64,000 bases of DNA. It comes from Streptomyces albospinus. GTDB lineage: Bacteria; Actinomycetota; Actinomycetes; Streptomycetales; Streptomycetaceae. Where the stretch lies: NCBI RefSeq assembly GCF_014648695.1, contig NZ_BMRP01000005.1, forward strand, positions 129,698-193,697, read 5' to 3'. The notes beneath the pieces were generated by a model. That model ran no database searches and was not told the DNA's origin. It saw nothing but the letters and a program-made list of their open reading frames with translations. The translations under genes and the position numbers were made by a program. How positions within the stretch are numbered: the stretch's first letter is position 1; every line of letters begins with the position of its first letter. Shown here in pieces: positions 1 through 9,688 of this stretch.

Positions 1-1418
1 AGGAGAAGTTCGCTGGTGACGTGGTAGTCGGCATGCCGGATGCGCGCGCGCATCGACCACCACAGCGCCTCGTGCCCCGTGTCTTCGTTGCTGTGCACCC
101 ATTCCATCTCGGCACTGATGAGTGCCCTGCCGGCGTCCCGCAGGGCGGAACTCCACCAGAAGTAGCCGGTTGTCCGGGCCGCCAACAGGGGAACGTCCCG
201 TTCCCCGCCCTTGCGTTCGCTTCCCCGCTCTATGCGCTTGAGGGCGATGGAGGCCGCTTCGGCCGCACCGCCGGCCACAGGCGCCGCGTGCTGCTCCAGC
301 CACCGGCTCAGCAGTTGATTAGGCTCACCGCCAGGGACCATGACCACGAGCCGCCCGCAGACCGCAGCGGTCGGGATGTCCGCCAACAGGCCCCGCTGCA
401 GCGGGGCGGAGACACCAGGCAGACAGCGGACGATGATCTCGTCGGCGCACGAGGCCGCCCGGCTCACCCAGTCATGATGCTCGGCGGCCATCTGGCTGCC
501 GTCGCCCTGGCGCGGGACGAAGACGACCAGGCGCCCGAAGCCAGTCCACCCATCGCGCAGCGCATCGAGCACGGTCTGCCGCCAGAGCGACTTCTCGTCG
601 GCATCCGCGAGCAGGACGGAGGCACTCCACTCCGTTGGGAACGGCCCTCCCGCGTGGACCACCACGAAATTGCGGTCCCACTCTGGCAGCGCGGTCACAT
701 CAGCGGCCGCGATGTCGATGCTCTCGTACAGATCACTGAACCGCACCGTGAACGATTCCGGCGCCGGTTCGATGGTGTGCCGCTCGTGATCCGCCTGCCA
801 GCTGACGGCGGACACGCTGCCGGTGCGGCCCACATGCACACCATCAGTGACCTCGACCGTGGCCCCCAGCGACGGGTGCCCGCCGGCGCTCAGCAACTCG
901 CGATCCAGACTGGCTCGGAGCTTGCCGACCGCCTGCTCGAACAGATTCACCCCGGTGTCACGCCACCGGTGCCCCTCGGCCAGCGTGATGCCGACCTCGT
1001 CGGACATCAGGCTATCCTCCCGGTCCTCAAAATGGACACCCTGCATCGAGTTCCACACGTGCCGGATCCGGCCCTCCACCGGATGCTGTCCACTGGACTC
1101 GTTCGCATCCGCCTCGGCTTCAGCCAGCCGTGTCCGGGTCCGCTCGGCCATTGCCGCCGCGGCATCGAGGGAGGGCCCGGAGCGTGGGCCAGGGATCAGT
1201 TCGGTGAGCTGTTGCTGCAGGACGAACGGATTGTCGATCCGGTAGCGCACCGATTGCGTGGAGATGCCCTCCACCTCGACCGACTCGTGGGTCGCGATGA
1301 GGTAGTAGACCAAGGCGAGAGCATCCTGTTCGTCTCTCGGCCACGGCCGGCTCTCCCGCGCTTTCGCGCACGCCGCATCCCACCGCTTGCCCACGAGGTC
1401 ATTGCCCATGAACGGCAT
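1..1418 (-). CDS. Hypothetical protein with nucleoside 2-deoxyribosyltransferase-like segment (3' end outside window)
   Basis: This reading frame runs off the left edge and shows about 472 codons, starting at an ATG at 1418. A GTG nine bases upstream is an alternative, and neither has a clear ribosome site. I do not recognise the full protein. Around residues 260-340 the pattern RLVVFVPRQGDG, then W, then ADEIIVRCLPG, then GRLVVMVPGG resembles the nucleotide-binding core of the nucleoside 2-deoxyribosyltransferase-like (PF15891-type) fold. The usual catalytic Glu/Asp pattern is not obvious, so enzymatic activity is uncertain. An EVTDGVHVGRTGSV stretch near residue 190 is KOW-like, as in the gene at 2928-4073. 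Codon use is normal for the window. Existence of the gene is fairly sure; function is a weak guess. Confidence 0.6.
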   Translation of the reverse strand, partial: MPFMGNDLVGKRWDAACAKARESRPWPRDEQDALALVYYLIATHESVEVEGISTQSVRYRIDNPFVLQQQLTELIPGPRSGPSLDAAAAMAERTRTRLAEAEADANESSGQHPVEGRIRHVWNSMQGVHFEDREDSLMSDEVGITLAEGHRWRDTGVNLFEQAVGKLRASLDRELLSAGGHPSLGATVEVTDGVHVGRTGSVSAVSWQADHERHTIEPAPESFTVRFSDLYESIDIAAADVTALPEWDRNFVVVHAGGPFPTEWSASVLLADADEKSLWRQTVLDALRDGWTGFGRLVVFVPRQGDGSQMAAEHHDWVSRAASCADEIIVRCLPGVSAPLQRGLLADIPTAAVCGRLVVMVPGGEPNQLLSRWLEQHAAPVAGGAAEAASIALKRIERGSERKGGERDVPLLAARTTGYFWWSSALRDAGRALISAEMEWVHSNEDTGHEALWWSMRARIRHADYHVTSELL

Positions 1419-1703
1419 CGTAGACACGCGCAGCGTCGCGGAGCAGGGGTCCTGGAGAAGTCCAAGATCGGGCTTCCGCAGTCGCGATCAAACTCGCCGC
1501 CAGGCCGACTTCAGCACTGCCGTCCGACAGACACTGGCGCCGGCTACGCCGTCGTGGCTGCCCTTTGGACAATCCTGAGCACGCGGAATCCATCGGGGAA
1601 CCCTCTTATCCGGGGCCGGGCTTCCAGGTCCCCTGGTGTGCACCCTCGTGCGGTGGCAGAGTGACGAACGAAGCCAGCGCATGGACGGAAGGGGAAGAAG
1701 CGA

Positions 1704-2210
1704 GTGTCCTGGATCAGGAGCCTTCAGCGCACGGGAGCCCGGGATTCGGACGCCCAGGCCGCGGCGTGGCAGGCCCAACTGACGCTCGCCCTGCGGGCCC
1801 CGGCCTGCGCGCACGGCGCGCACTACGACGACCCGGACAGCCTCGTCGGTGCCTCCGTCGAGCACAGCGTCCACGTGGACCGGGCGCTGACCAACCTGCT
1901 GACCGCACTCGGGCCGAATCACCCTCTGACCCTGCCCGTATTCGACGCGAGCCGGGCCTCGCACGAGCTGACCTTGCTCCGGGAGCCGTGGCTCGCCCAC
2001 TGCGCGGAGCACGCGCTCCCGACCACCGACGACACCGTCCGCGCCCTTGACCGAGAGTTCCCCGCCCCGGAGCGTGTGCGGGCCTGGGCTTCGTACGACA
2101 CGGCCCGCCGCCGCACGGAGCACCTGCTCGGACACCTCGTGCCACTCCAGGACAAGCTGGCAGCCTTCACCGGGCACAGCCTCACCGCTCCCCAAGGTCC
2201 GACTGCTTGA
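1704..2210 (+). CDS. Hypothetical helical protein
   Basis: A 168-residue protein starting at GTG, with a purine-rich GGAAGGGGAAGAAG stretch just upstream as ribosome site. It is Ala/Leu/His rich and predicted largely alpha-helical, with no signal peptide or membrane segment. No catalytic motif is recognised. It stands alone on the plus strand between two leftward genes. Third-position G+C is high and consistent with a real Streptomyces gene. Function unknown. Confidence 0.6.
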   Translation: MSWIRSLQRTGARDSDAQAAAWQAQLTLALRAPACAHGAHYDDPDSLVGASVEHSVHVDRALTNLLTALGPNHPLTLPVFDASRASHELTLLREPWLAHCAEHALPTTDDTVRALDREFPAPERVRAWASYDTARRRTEHLLGHLVPLQDKLAAFTGHSLTAPQGPTA

Positions 2211-2331
2211 GGCAATCGAGGGCATCGCGGCCCCACGCGATCACTCCGCGGTGTTCCGTCCGTCTTTGACGACCACCATCACCTGTGTTGCAAGGACCAC
2301 GAGGAAATCAGCAGTATCCGGAAGCAGGCGG

Positions 2332-2862
2332 TCAGCGGCCCGGCACGCTCGCGGCCAGGAGTAGCGCGGCGACACTGCCAGCCTCGGTGATACGGCCAGC
2401 ACGGACAGCCTCTATGGCCTCGCTCAGCTTCCACCAGCGCACGGTCATGCCGATCTCTGTGTCGTCTCGATGGACTGTGCCGGCCCGCAGGTCGGTAGCG
2501 AAGAAGAGGTGAGTGGTCGCGGCCGTCGCGGCGGGCAGCGGGTCGATCACGCCAAGCGGACGCATGCTGCCGGCGACGAGCCCCGTCTCCTCCTCCAGTT
2601 CGCGTAACGCCGCCTCCTTCGGCTCCTGGCCGCCACTGCCACCTCCTGGAAGGTGAAGGACGCGCCGTTGCTGAAGGTAGAAATGATCCTCCACAAGGGC
2701 GACTTGGTCATTGTCGTCAAGAGCGACCACGCGGACCGCGTTGTCGATCGTGATGTGCTCGTACGTGCCGCTGCTGCCGTCCGGCCGGATTACCGAGTCG
2801 CGGTTCAGAGTAATGAAGGGACCGCAGTGCACCACCTCGGTCGCCATTTGCGTCCACCCCAT
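2332..2862 (-). CDS. Nudix hydrolase, ADP-sugar pyrophosphatase type
   Basis: Nudix enzymes cleave nucleoside diphosphates linked to another group X, using Mg2+. The 176-residue protein has a beta-rich N-terminal part followed by a Nudix box near residues 85-108, ending RELEEETGL. The metal-binding RExxEE core is intact. The first Glu of the box is replaced by Gln, which is tolerated because it is not a metal ligand. The layout (VRVVALDDNDQVALVEDH before the box) resembles ADP-ribose or ADP-sugar pyrophosphatases. The start at 2862 is chosen for a GGGGAGGA site six bases upstream; a longer frame to 2931 lacks one. It is the leftmost of eight Nudix genes in the window. Confidence 0.88.
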   Translation of the reverse strand: MGWTQMATEVVHCGPFITLNRDSVIRPDGSSGTYEHITIDNAVRVVALDDNDQVALVEDHFYLQQRRVLHLPGGGSGGQEPKEAALRELEEETGLVAGSMRPLGVIDPLPAATAATTHLFFATDLRAGTVHRDDTEIGMTVRWWKLSEAIEAVRAGRITEAGSVAALLLAASVPGR

Positions 2863-2927
2863 ACTCAATCCTCCCCGAGTCGCCGAGCCAGCGCCTCGTT
2901 CGCCGCCGAGTTCCGGGCACTGGGCGA

Positions 2928-4073
2928 TCAATCCAGCACGGAGCAGCGGGCGACCACGGCAGCCACGTCCTCCTCGCTCAGCGCGAGGCGATGGACGGGC
3001 TCAGGATCATGCAGGTGCCTGGTGACGACCACCTCGAAAACGTCGGCACGCTGGTCGTCCGCATAGTGCGCGCCCAGCTGGTACCAGTGCTGGAGCACCC
3101 GCCATGTGACCCGATGCGGCGAGGGGCTGGCCTGCCAGTCCAACTCCAGGTGGTGATGCTCCGTTGCGGCGCCGATGGTGCGGCGCAGCTCGGCGGGGAC
3201 GATCTCGGCATTGCTTGCCCGGTCGAGGATCTCCGCCAGGTCCTCGGCACACGTCGTGCGGGGCGGGAGCGTGGCGCCCAGACCGGGAGGAGGGCTGGCC
3301 TTGAGCGTGCCTGCGGGGCGATCTGCCCAACGCAGGTCCGCGCACGCTTGGAGCTGGTCGGCGTCGATGTCCACGGTGCCCTCGACGTCGTCGAGGTCGA
3401 CCACATACCCGGCCGGCCCTTCTACCGTCTCGTTTCCGTCGTCGAAGATCCAGCCCGAGTCCCGTACGTACCCGCGCTGTCCCTCGAAGGCCCCGGCGGT
3501 GACCTCGACGCGGTCGAACACCTGGTGCCCGCCGTGCTCGGTGATGATCGCAGTCTGGACGACGCCTGCCGCCCAGTGCGTGCAGACCTCCAGGGCCGGG
3601 TCGGGCAGCCCCCCGATTCCCCGGCTCATGCCGCCCCACCGAGGCTCCGGGGCATCTGGCCCCCAGCCGCTCTCGGCGTGGTGCGGATGGCCCAGGAGTA
3701 CGGAGCTGGAACCCTTCGTGGGGGCGTGCGGATCCCAAGTGCGGGTCAGCCATCGCCAGGTCTCGGCCACGGGATCGCCGGGCGCGGCGGTACGGGCGAG
3801 GTCGTGGCCGGCCTCGGGTAGGACCCTGGTGATCAGTGCGGCGACCTGCCGGTCGTCGCGCAGCTGCCACAGCACTGCGTTCCAGGAGATCGATTCGACC
3901 GGTTCTCTGTCGCGCAGGTGCAGGGCGTAGAACACCACGGCGACGATGTTGCGCATCGCCACGTCGTCCCAGCACATCTCGTCCATGCCGCTGATACTGC
4001 GTGCGGCGGTGGCCTCGGTGGCTCGCTGTAGGGCGTCGCCCCACGGCCCGGCGGCTGGTGTGTGAAGGGGCAT
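2928..4073 (-). CDS. Hypothetical protein, 381 aa, with KOW-like turn
   Basis: Starts at ATG 4073 behind CAGCAGGAGT, seven bases away. No full-length family is recognised. Residues near 185-215 (DRVEVTAGAFEGQRGYVRDSGWIF) resemble the KOW-like small beta fold of translation factors, where a hydrophilic loop follows a Gly-rich turn, and acidic residues follow. The C-terminal 100 residues look helical, with a His-rich EHHHLELDW stretch. No signal peptide or transmembrane helix. The Nudix gene lies 65 bp downstream on the same strand, so the two may be co-transcribed. A similar KOW-like segment occurs in the protein at 1-1418, hinting that the two are related. Confidence 0.65.
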   Translation of the reverse strand: MPLHTPAAGPWGDALQRATEATAARSISGMDEMCWDDVAMRNIVAVVFYALHLRDREPVESISWNAVLWQLRDDRQVAALITRVLPEAGHDLARTAAPGDPVAETWRWLTRTWDPHAPTKGSSSVLLGHPHHAESGWGPDAPEPRWGGMSRGIGGLPDPALEVCTHWAAGVVQTAIITEHGGHQVFDRVEVTAGAFEGQRGYVRDSGWIFDDGNETVEGPAGYVVDLDDVEGTVDIDADQLQACADLRWADRPAGTLKASPPPGLGATLPPRTTCAEDLAEILDRASNAEIVPAELRRTIGAATEHHHLELDWQASPSPHRVTWRVLQHWYQLGAHYADDQRADVFEVVVTRHLHDPEPVHRLALSEEDVAAVVARCSVLD

Positions 4074-4206
4074 CGGCTGACTCCTGCTGGGCTCTCGGTG
4101 CGTGGCCTCGACGACGAACTCTCAGAACGTACCGGCTGGCTCAACACGTTCGTGCCGTGGCACTGCCGGAGCGGGGACACCTTCGCGTCTCGGGGGCGGC
4201 GGGTGT

Positions 4207-6384
4207 TCAGAAGCGGACGCGGTAGAACGATTGCTCGCCGAGGATGTTTTCGAGGCCGAGGACCAAGGCGGGCTCCCGGCGGTCGTCGTGGACGTGGACG
4301 GGGCGGTCTGTGCGCAGGTGCCGCCACAAACGGGCAACGGAGTCGTCGGCGGAGTCGAGGTCGTGGCCGAGTTCCTCCAACCGCGAACCCCAGTGCCGAG
4401 GGACCTCCGCCGGGTCCTTGGCCGCTTCGCCCGTGCCGCCTGCGGCCAGCAGGCCGCGGACGTCGTCCACACCGATCTGGTCGACGCCGGTGTCCGCCTC
4501 ACGTGCCAGCAGATACAGGGCGAGAGCCAGTCCTGCGCAGCCGTCGCTGATGCGCCCGTCGCCGACGCGGTAGCGCTTGAAATAGGGGCCGACCACGTCC
4601 AGAGTGCGCTGCCAGGCGTCCTGCCACAGCTGCGGGCCGCCTTCGGCGTGCCATTGCTGGAGGCGGTCCAGAACCGGCTGCCGGGTCGGCGCCCACCGGT
4701 CGCTTTCTTCCCTGAGATCAGCCACGAGGGTGCGTACGGCGTCAGCCAGCTTCCTGCCGTCTGCGCTGTCGCGTACGGCAGGCACGGACAGGGCGTACAG
4801 GACCTGAAGGAGGAACAGGGTCAGGCCGCGACCGCCGTGCCGTTCGGGCAGCTTCGGTTTCAGGGCGGCGGTCAGGGCTTCCGAGAGGTCGTCGCCGCTC
4901 AGGTCGAGGGCTTCGAGGAGGGCGACGTCCTTGTTGTCCGGGCCGAGGTACCAGCTGGAGGCGCGAGCCTGGTGCTCGCGCTCCCAGCGCTCCGCCAGCG
5001 GCGGCATGAGGCGGCGGGCCGCGTAGGCAGGGTCCGCCTCGCACAGGATGAGCCGCTTGAGCAGGAGGCGGCCCAGATCGTCGGGCCCGGCGTCGAGGGG
5101 CGACATCATGGTGACGCCGCAGCGGCAGTGCAGGGTGAGGGGATCACCCCAGCGGCCCTCGGCGAGGAAGGCGTCCCGGCTTCCGCAGGCTGGGCATGCC
5201 AGAACCTCCAGGCCGACCTCGTGGCCGTAGTTGGGCTCGCTGATGCTGGAGTCCTCGGAGATCCTCTCGTTCCAGTGCGCGATGTCGGCGTCCCACCGCT
5301 CCAGCAGGATCCGACCGGTGTTGATCTGCCAGACGTGGTCGGCGGGGTACCCGTCGGGGGCGTCTTCAACGGGCTTGTCTTCGCTGTAGCCGAGGTGAGG
5401 CAGGGCGACGCGACGCCCCTCTTCGGGTGTGGGCGCGGCTACTTGGGGCCCGGCGCTGTCGCTCAGGGAGGGGAGTCGGTGCGCGAGGATGCATGCGTGG
5501 TCGGTTTCGCGCAGGCCGTGCGGGCAGTCCTTCACATGCATCGCGATTGTGTGCCGGACGTACTTGCACAGGTCGGCGAGGAAGGCGCTGTCACGCCGAG
5601 CGAGGCGCTTGACCGGCACGGTGACGTCGTCGTTGCCGGGCGGGGCCACGAAGCCGCTCAGGATGGCCCCGGCCTGCTCCGGGTCCTTCAGCGCGGGCAG
5701 CGCGCGGGTGAAGACCAGAGTGCGGAGCTGCTCGACGGTCACCTGGTCCTGGCGCGCCTGGTGGTGAAGCACGGCGCCGAGCAGCAGCGCCAGTGCGTGG
5801 ACGCCGTTGCCCGGGAGTCCCGCCTCCCGCTGCCCGAGCGCGTACTGGTGCCACGTCTCGGTGAACTGCTGGCGAGCCATCGGCGCGGTCGTGAAGACCC
5901 ACTCGACGAGCAGCGCGCTGATCGCGCAGCACATCTCGGACAGCGTGTCCGCGTCGTCGAGTCCGGTCGTGTTAGCGATGGTCAGATGGCCGACGAGTAG
6001 TTCAATGGCGTAGTCGGCTGCGGCTCGTCGCTCGGGGGCCGTGAGCTGCTCGCACACCTCAGCCAGCGGTTCGGCAGCGGTGATGGCCCGCACGAGGCGC
6101 TTGAACTCCGGCGCCGCAGGGCCGGACGGGTCGTCGTCGGTGGTCAAGTACGCGGGGAGTTCGCCTCGGTTCAGACGCAGCGCGGTCAGCCGCGACACCT
6201 CCACCAGGCGTCCCACGCTGGCGGGATCGGCTGCGGCCTCGTCCAACAGCCGGTCTACGCACGGCGTGCAGCCGTTGACGGCCGCCCCCGTCAGGGCGCC
6301 GAGCAACTGCTCATTGACCGCTAGCCCTTCGGCGTCGGTCGGCCCCCCGGGCAGTTCCACCGGTCCGTGCTCGTGCGCCCCCAT
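4207..6384 (-). CDS. Large hypothetical protein with internal zinc ribbon
   Basis: A 725-residue cytoplasmic protein, mostly alpha-helical. A CPAC pair at about residues 396-399 and a CRC pair near 416-418 look like a zinc ribbon. Other Cys/His clusters (CTPC near residue 40, CPHG and DHAC near 300) might bind metal. The remainder has no recognisable catalytic motif. The start at 6384 is preferred because GAGAGGGG lies seven bases upstream; ATG 6417 adds 11 residues without a better site. It is the third of a series of leftward uncharacterised genes (1-1418, 2928-4073, this one). The 133 bp downstream to 4074 hold no obvious gene. Confidence 0.7.
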   Translation of the reverse strand: MGAHEHGPVELPGGPTDAEGLAVNEQLLGALTGAAVNGCTPCVDRLLDEAAADPASVGRLVEVSRLTALRLNRGELPAYLTTDDDPSGPAAPEFKRLVRAITAAEPLAEVCEQLTAPERRAAADYAIELLVGHLTIANTTGLDDADTLSEMCCAISALLVEWVFTTAPMARQQFTETWHQYALGQREAGLPGNGVHALALLLGAVLHHQARQDQVTVEQLRTLVFTRALPALKDPEQAGAILSGFVAPPGNDDVTVPVKRLARRDSAFLADLCKYVRHTIAMHVKDCPHGLRETDHACILAHRLPSLSDSAGPQVAAPTPEEGRRVALPHLGYSEDKPVEDAPDGYPADHVWQINTGRILLERWDADIAHWNERISEDSSISEPNYGHEVGLEVLACPACGSRDAFLAEGRWGDPLTLHCRCGVTMMSPLDAGPDDLGRLLLKRLILCEADPAYAARRLMPPLAERWEREHQARASSWYLGPDNKDVALLEALDLSGDDLSEALTAALKPKLPERHGGRGLTLFLLQVLYALSVPAVRDSADGRKLADAVRTLVADLREESDRWAPTRQPVLDRLQQWHAEGGPQLWQDAWQRTLDVVGPYFKRYRVGDGRISDGCAGLALALYLLAREADTGVDQIGVDDVRGLLAAGGTGEAAKDPAEVPRHWGSRLEELGHDLDSADDSVARLWRHLRTDRPVHVHDDRREPALVLGLENILGEQSFYRVRF

Positions 6385-6631
6385 CGCGGGCCCCTCTCGC
6401 TCGACTCGACGCCACATTAGTGCCGTGCCGCGCCTGGCCGTATGCCGCCTGAGCAGCCCGGCTCGTACTAGCGGTTCCGCCCGCTCGTGAGGAGCAGGCG
6501 GAACTGACCCTCGCTTCCACACCAGCCGCACGTGCTGACGATCGCGGGCAATCCGGCCGTGCGCGCGATGGCCAGCAGCCGGCCGTGACCAAGGTCCTGA
6601 ATGCGACCTTGTGCTGCAGCGGTGACCTGAG

Positions 6632-7813
6632 CTATGACGTTGCCAGCGGCGCTGCTTCGAGTTCGGTGTGCCAGGGGGTGGAGGGGAAGCCGCCCAGCGC
6701 CATGGCGACCTCCAGCGCGGTGGAACGCCAGGTGGGCAGGGTGCGCTGCCGCTGCTCGGCCAGAGTTCTGAGCCGGTCGCGCAGCCGCAGCTCGCACATC
6801 CACTCGTTGAGCGCTTCGGCCCAGGCGGCACTGTCTCCTGCAGGCAGGAGCCGACCGGGTCGCTCGAAGGCGGTTTCGCCGGGGAAATATGCGTGGCCCA
6901 ACGCCTCCGGCACCCCGCCGACATCGGAGGCATACACGGGCAGGCCGCAGGCCAAGGCTTCCTGGACCACCATGCCCCACGGTTCCTTCTCCGGTGAGTG
7001 CACCAGGAGGTCGGCCCACGCGTAGGCGGCGTCGAGTTCGGCACCGGCCAGCGGGCCGAGTATCGAGACCCGGTCGGTGAGACCGGCCTCGGCGATCAGA
7101 CTGTGGAGATGGGCGGCGTAGGCAGCATCTGGCTGAGCGCCGGCGATCTTCAACTGCCAGGGCAATTCGCGAGGGAGCGCCCCGAGCGCCGCGAAGAGCG
7201 TGGCGTGTCCCTTCCTCGGAGTCAGACTCGCCACCGACAACAAATGGCGCCCCCCACTGGGGGTGCCGGGCGCGCTGGGGGCGAGGCAAACCCCAGGAGG
7301 AGCCACATGGACGCGTACTCCCGGCAAGCCGTGGTGCTCGGTGAGCTGGGCGGCCGTCCAGCGGCTCGTGGCGACGGTGGCGTTCGCGGCATGCAGCGCA
7401 TGGCGCTCGGCCTGGTCGAGTTCCCGAGCCACCTGCGGGTCCAGACCGGTCTCGTCGGCGAGCGGCAGATGCACGATGACCACCTGCCGCAACCGCCTCG
7501 ACGCGGCCTGCACGATGTCTGGAACACCGCAGGCGATCAGTCCATCCCAGAGAGCCGTCGAGCCCTCGGGCAGAGCCTCCAGGAGACGGGACAACTCTCG
7601 CCCGTCGGCGCCTGACGGGCGGGGCCACGCGCCGGTCACCGGCGTCAGCTTCACCGGGTAGCCGAGCTCACCCAGCTCCCGCATCAACTCCAGGTCGTAG
7701 CGGTTTCCCCCGCTGGGGCGCTGCGGGTCGTCCACGCCTGCCGGTGCCAAAAAGCACACAGGGCCGTACACCCGTTGCCCCCCTGAACGACGCTGCGCCT
7801 GGAACGTGCTCAC
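6632..7813 (-). CDS. Glycosyltransferase family 4 (GT-B fold)
   Basis: A 393-residue glycosyltransferase. The C-terminal half has the GT4 signature: VASLTPRKGH, then AYAWADLLVHSPEKEPWGMVVQEA (the E-x7-E-type donor-site motif), then GLPVYASDVGGVPE. It should transfer a sugar from a nucleotide-sugar donor to an unknown acceptor in the cytoplasm. The GTG start at 7813 overlaps the stop of the 2H phosphoesterase gene in a GTGA arrangement, so the two are translationally coupled and probably work on the same molecule. The 247 bp downstream hold no convincing gene. Confidence 0.88.
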   Translation of the reverse strand: MSTFQAQRRSGGQRVYGPVCFLAPAGVDDPQRPSGGNRYDLELMRELGELGYPVKLTPVTGAWPRPSGADGRELSRLLEALPEGSTALWDGLIACGVPDIVQAASRRLRQVVIVHLPLADETGLDPQVARELDQAERHALHAANATVATSRWTAAQLTEHHGLPGVRVHVAPPGVCLAPSAPGTPSGGRHLLSVASLTPRKGHATLFAALGALPRELPWQLKIAGAQPDAAYAAHLHSLIAEAGLTDRVSILGPLAGAELDAAYAWADLLVHSPEKEPWGMVVQEALACGLPVYASDVGGVPEALGHAYFPGETAFERPGRLLPAGDSAAWAEALNEWMCELRLRDRLRTLAEQRQRTLPTWRSTALEVAMALGGFPSTPWHTELEAAPLATS

Positions 7814-8478
7814 GACCGGCCTCCGGCCAGGGGCACCTCGGCCAGAACATCCCACTTGATCTCGCGGCGGTCGTGCCATTCCGCGACCAGAGTGAGCGTG
7901 GTGACCGGCACCCTCACCTCCCCAGCCGGAACGTCGGACAACAGCACCTTGAGCGCTGTGCGGTCGGCCAGGTGCGCTTCCGCTCCGGCATAACTGTGGG
8001 ACAGGTGCGGATAGGTCGCCTTGGGAATCACTGGCCATCGGTCGCCGACCACGGTTTGCTGCGCCTGCCACGTCATCTCCCAGAGGGCCCGGTGCGGGGC
8101 ACCCGGACGCCCTTTGGACTCGATGGCGACGTTGCCGATGTCCGGCCGCGAAAGCGCCACCTCGAACGGCGCGATATTGGCAGCCCGTTTGGTGACCTCG
8201 GCCACCAGACGGTCGGCCTCGGAGTCGGTAGCACTGTCCTGCGGGCCGGCGTGCAGGACCGTAATGTGCATCCACTGCGGCTGCACCGGGTACAGACCGG
8301 GCTGCTCAGCGAGCGTGCGATATGGCTCATACAGCTGGTCACGGGCGATGTCCGGGTCCGGAATGATCAGCCAGTGCAAGTCTCTCCGGCCGGGCGGCCA
8401 GGCGTGCTCGCGGTTCTCCACCCGGGAAAAGAAGTCCTCCACGCCAATGCCCCCTGCCAGTAGGTCACTCGTCGCCAC
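7810..8478 (-). CDS. 2H phosphoesterase / 2'-5' RNA ligase-like protein
   Basis: The 222-residue protein carries two H-x-T/S motifs, HITV near residue 71 and HLSH near residue 158. These are the paired catalytic signatures of the 2H phosphoesterase superfamily (LigT, cyclic phosphodiesterases). Members hydrolyse 2',3'-cyclic phosphates or 2'-5' linkages; the substrate here is unknown. The GTG at 8478 is the longest start. An internal GTG at 8442 has a better spaced GGGGG site, so the true protein may be 12 residues shorter. It is coupled by GTGA overlap to the downstream glycosyltransferase. No signal peptide, so it is cytoplasmic. Confidence 0.85.
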   Translation of the reverse strand: MATSDLLAGGIGVEDFFSRVENREHAWPPGRRDLHWLIIPDPDIARDQLYEPYRTLAEQPGLYPVQPQWMHITVLHAGPQDSATDSEADRLVAEVTKRAANIAPFEVALSRPDIGNVAIESKGRPGAPHRALWEMTWQAQQTVVGDRWPVIPKATYPHLSHSYAGAEAHLADRTALKVLLSDVPAGEVRVPVTTLTLVAEWHDRREIKWDVLAEVPLAGGRS

Positions 8479-8563
8479 GCTACCGGCTGGCGATCTCCTT
8501 CAGAGGCAGTCTCGGCGAACTGCCCGTGTTCCAGGGCTGGTTGTGGCCCACGATCCGTCCGCA

Positions 8564-9421
8564 TTACCGTTCCTTGCTGATTGCCTGAAAGTCGATGCAG
8601 ACCAGTGCCTTGTCGTCACTCACCTTGTAGCGGGGATGTTTGAAGCCGTCCGGATCTTCGGTGTGCTCGTAGACGTCGATGGTCTCGACCACCTGCTGCG
8701 GCCCGATGGCGGTGCAGACGTCGGCGAACGCGTCCCACGACCAGAGCCCGTAGGGCTCGACGCCAGCCAGGGCGCCGTCCGTCATGACCCACATGCGCTT
8801 GACGTCAGAGACGGGCCAGGAGCGCACCACGGCCTGGTGGGCGGCCTGCGGGGTAGCCTCGGCCACCCAGTACGCCAGCGGGTCACCCGGCTCGTTGATG
8901 TGCTGCATCTGGTGAACCCGCAGCTGCTGCACCACCTGGCGGTGCTCGGAGGACTGGAACCCGCGCCCGGCGTGCAGCTGCTCGAACATCACCGCCCTGT
9001 CCGGCGAGAGGCGGACGAGGGTTTCGAGGCGCTCGTCGCGCAGCACCTCGACGCCGCCGCGGTGCTCGACAACGACGGGCGTGTCGCACAGCACGAGCGC
9101 GTCGACCATGTGGTCGTGGGGGCGGTGCCGCACCATCGCCACGGTGGCCGCCGGCGAGGCCCCCGGGACCAGGTCGTATTCGCCGACCGCCGTGGTGAGG
9201 GCCTCGTAGAGCGTGGTGCGCAGGTCAAGCTGCTGGGCGCGCTCGTGGGAGGCGAGGATCTCCTCGCCGAGGGTTAGGGCGTACCAGCCGCCGCGAGGAG
9301 TTTCATCGGTGAGGGTGGAGACGCCATCGAGGACGACCACCAGGGTGGAGTCGGCATTGACGAGGATGCGGTCCTCGGACGGGCGGCCACCGCCGGACAG
9401 TTCACCAGTCGCTATCTGCAT
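8564..9421 (-). CDS. PP2C-like serine/threonine phosphatase
   Basis: The 285-residue protein begins with SEDRILV and VVVLDGVS, matching the first metal-binding Asp motifs of PP2C. A later MTDGAL and the terminal SDDKALVCIDF match the late PP2C motifs (WVMTDG and DDxT). It lacks a membrane segment or sensor domain, so it is a soluble phosphatase of about one domain. Start at ATG 9421 with AAAGG nine bases upstream. It lies 85 bp upstream of the 2H phosphoesterase gene and may head that short operon. The phosphoprotein target is unknown. Confidence 0.75.
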   Translation of the reverse strand: MQIATGELSGGGRPSEDRILVNADSTLVVVLDGVSTLTDETPRGGWYALTLGEEILASHERAQQLDLRTTLYEALTTAVGEYDLVPGASPAATVAMVRHRPHDHMVDALVLCDTPVVVEHRGGVEVLRDERLETLVRLSPDRAVMFEQLHAGRGFQSSEHRQVVQQLRVHQMQHINEPGDPLAYWVAEATPQAAHQAVVRSWPVSDVKRMWVMTDGALAGVEPYGLWSWDAFADVCTAIGPQQVVETIDVYEHTEDPDGFKHPRYKVSDDKALVCIDFQAISKER

Positions 9422-9688
9422 GAGGAAGCCCTTTCATCGTCTTCGTGCTGTGGCTGGAGGCGCCGACACACATGGTGCGGCTGACGGATAAAGGGCTACG
9501 GCTGCGCGCCGAACTTGCCGAGCGCTACCTGAAGCCCCGCGAGTTCCTGCGCGTAGCAGACCTGGAGGTCAGGCCGCAGGCAAGGTCGGGGCGGGTTCAC
9601 TCCATCGAGCGCAAACAATGATGTTCTGTCGGGAATCCTGACGGTCTGCTGGGAATGTCGATGCACGGTCGGGTCTCCTGATCTGGGG

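Noticed and set aside
21..1664. Long open frame on the plus strand at the left end
   Set aside because: The protein text is low quality (Arg/Pro/Gly-rich, no motifs), while the minus-strand frame gives a well-formed protein. It is a high-G+C shadow.
6468..6632. Short leftward frame after the GT4 gene
   Set aside because: Reads as plausible protein for about 55 codons but has no start codon or ribosome site outside the GT4 gene.
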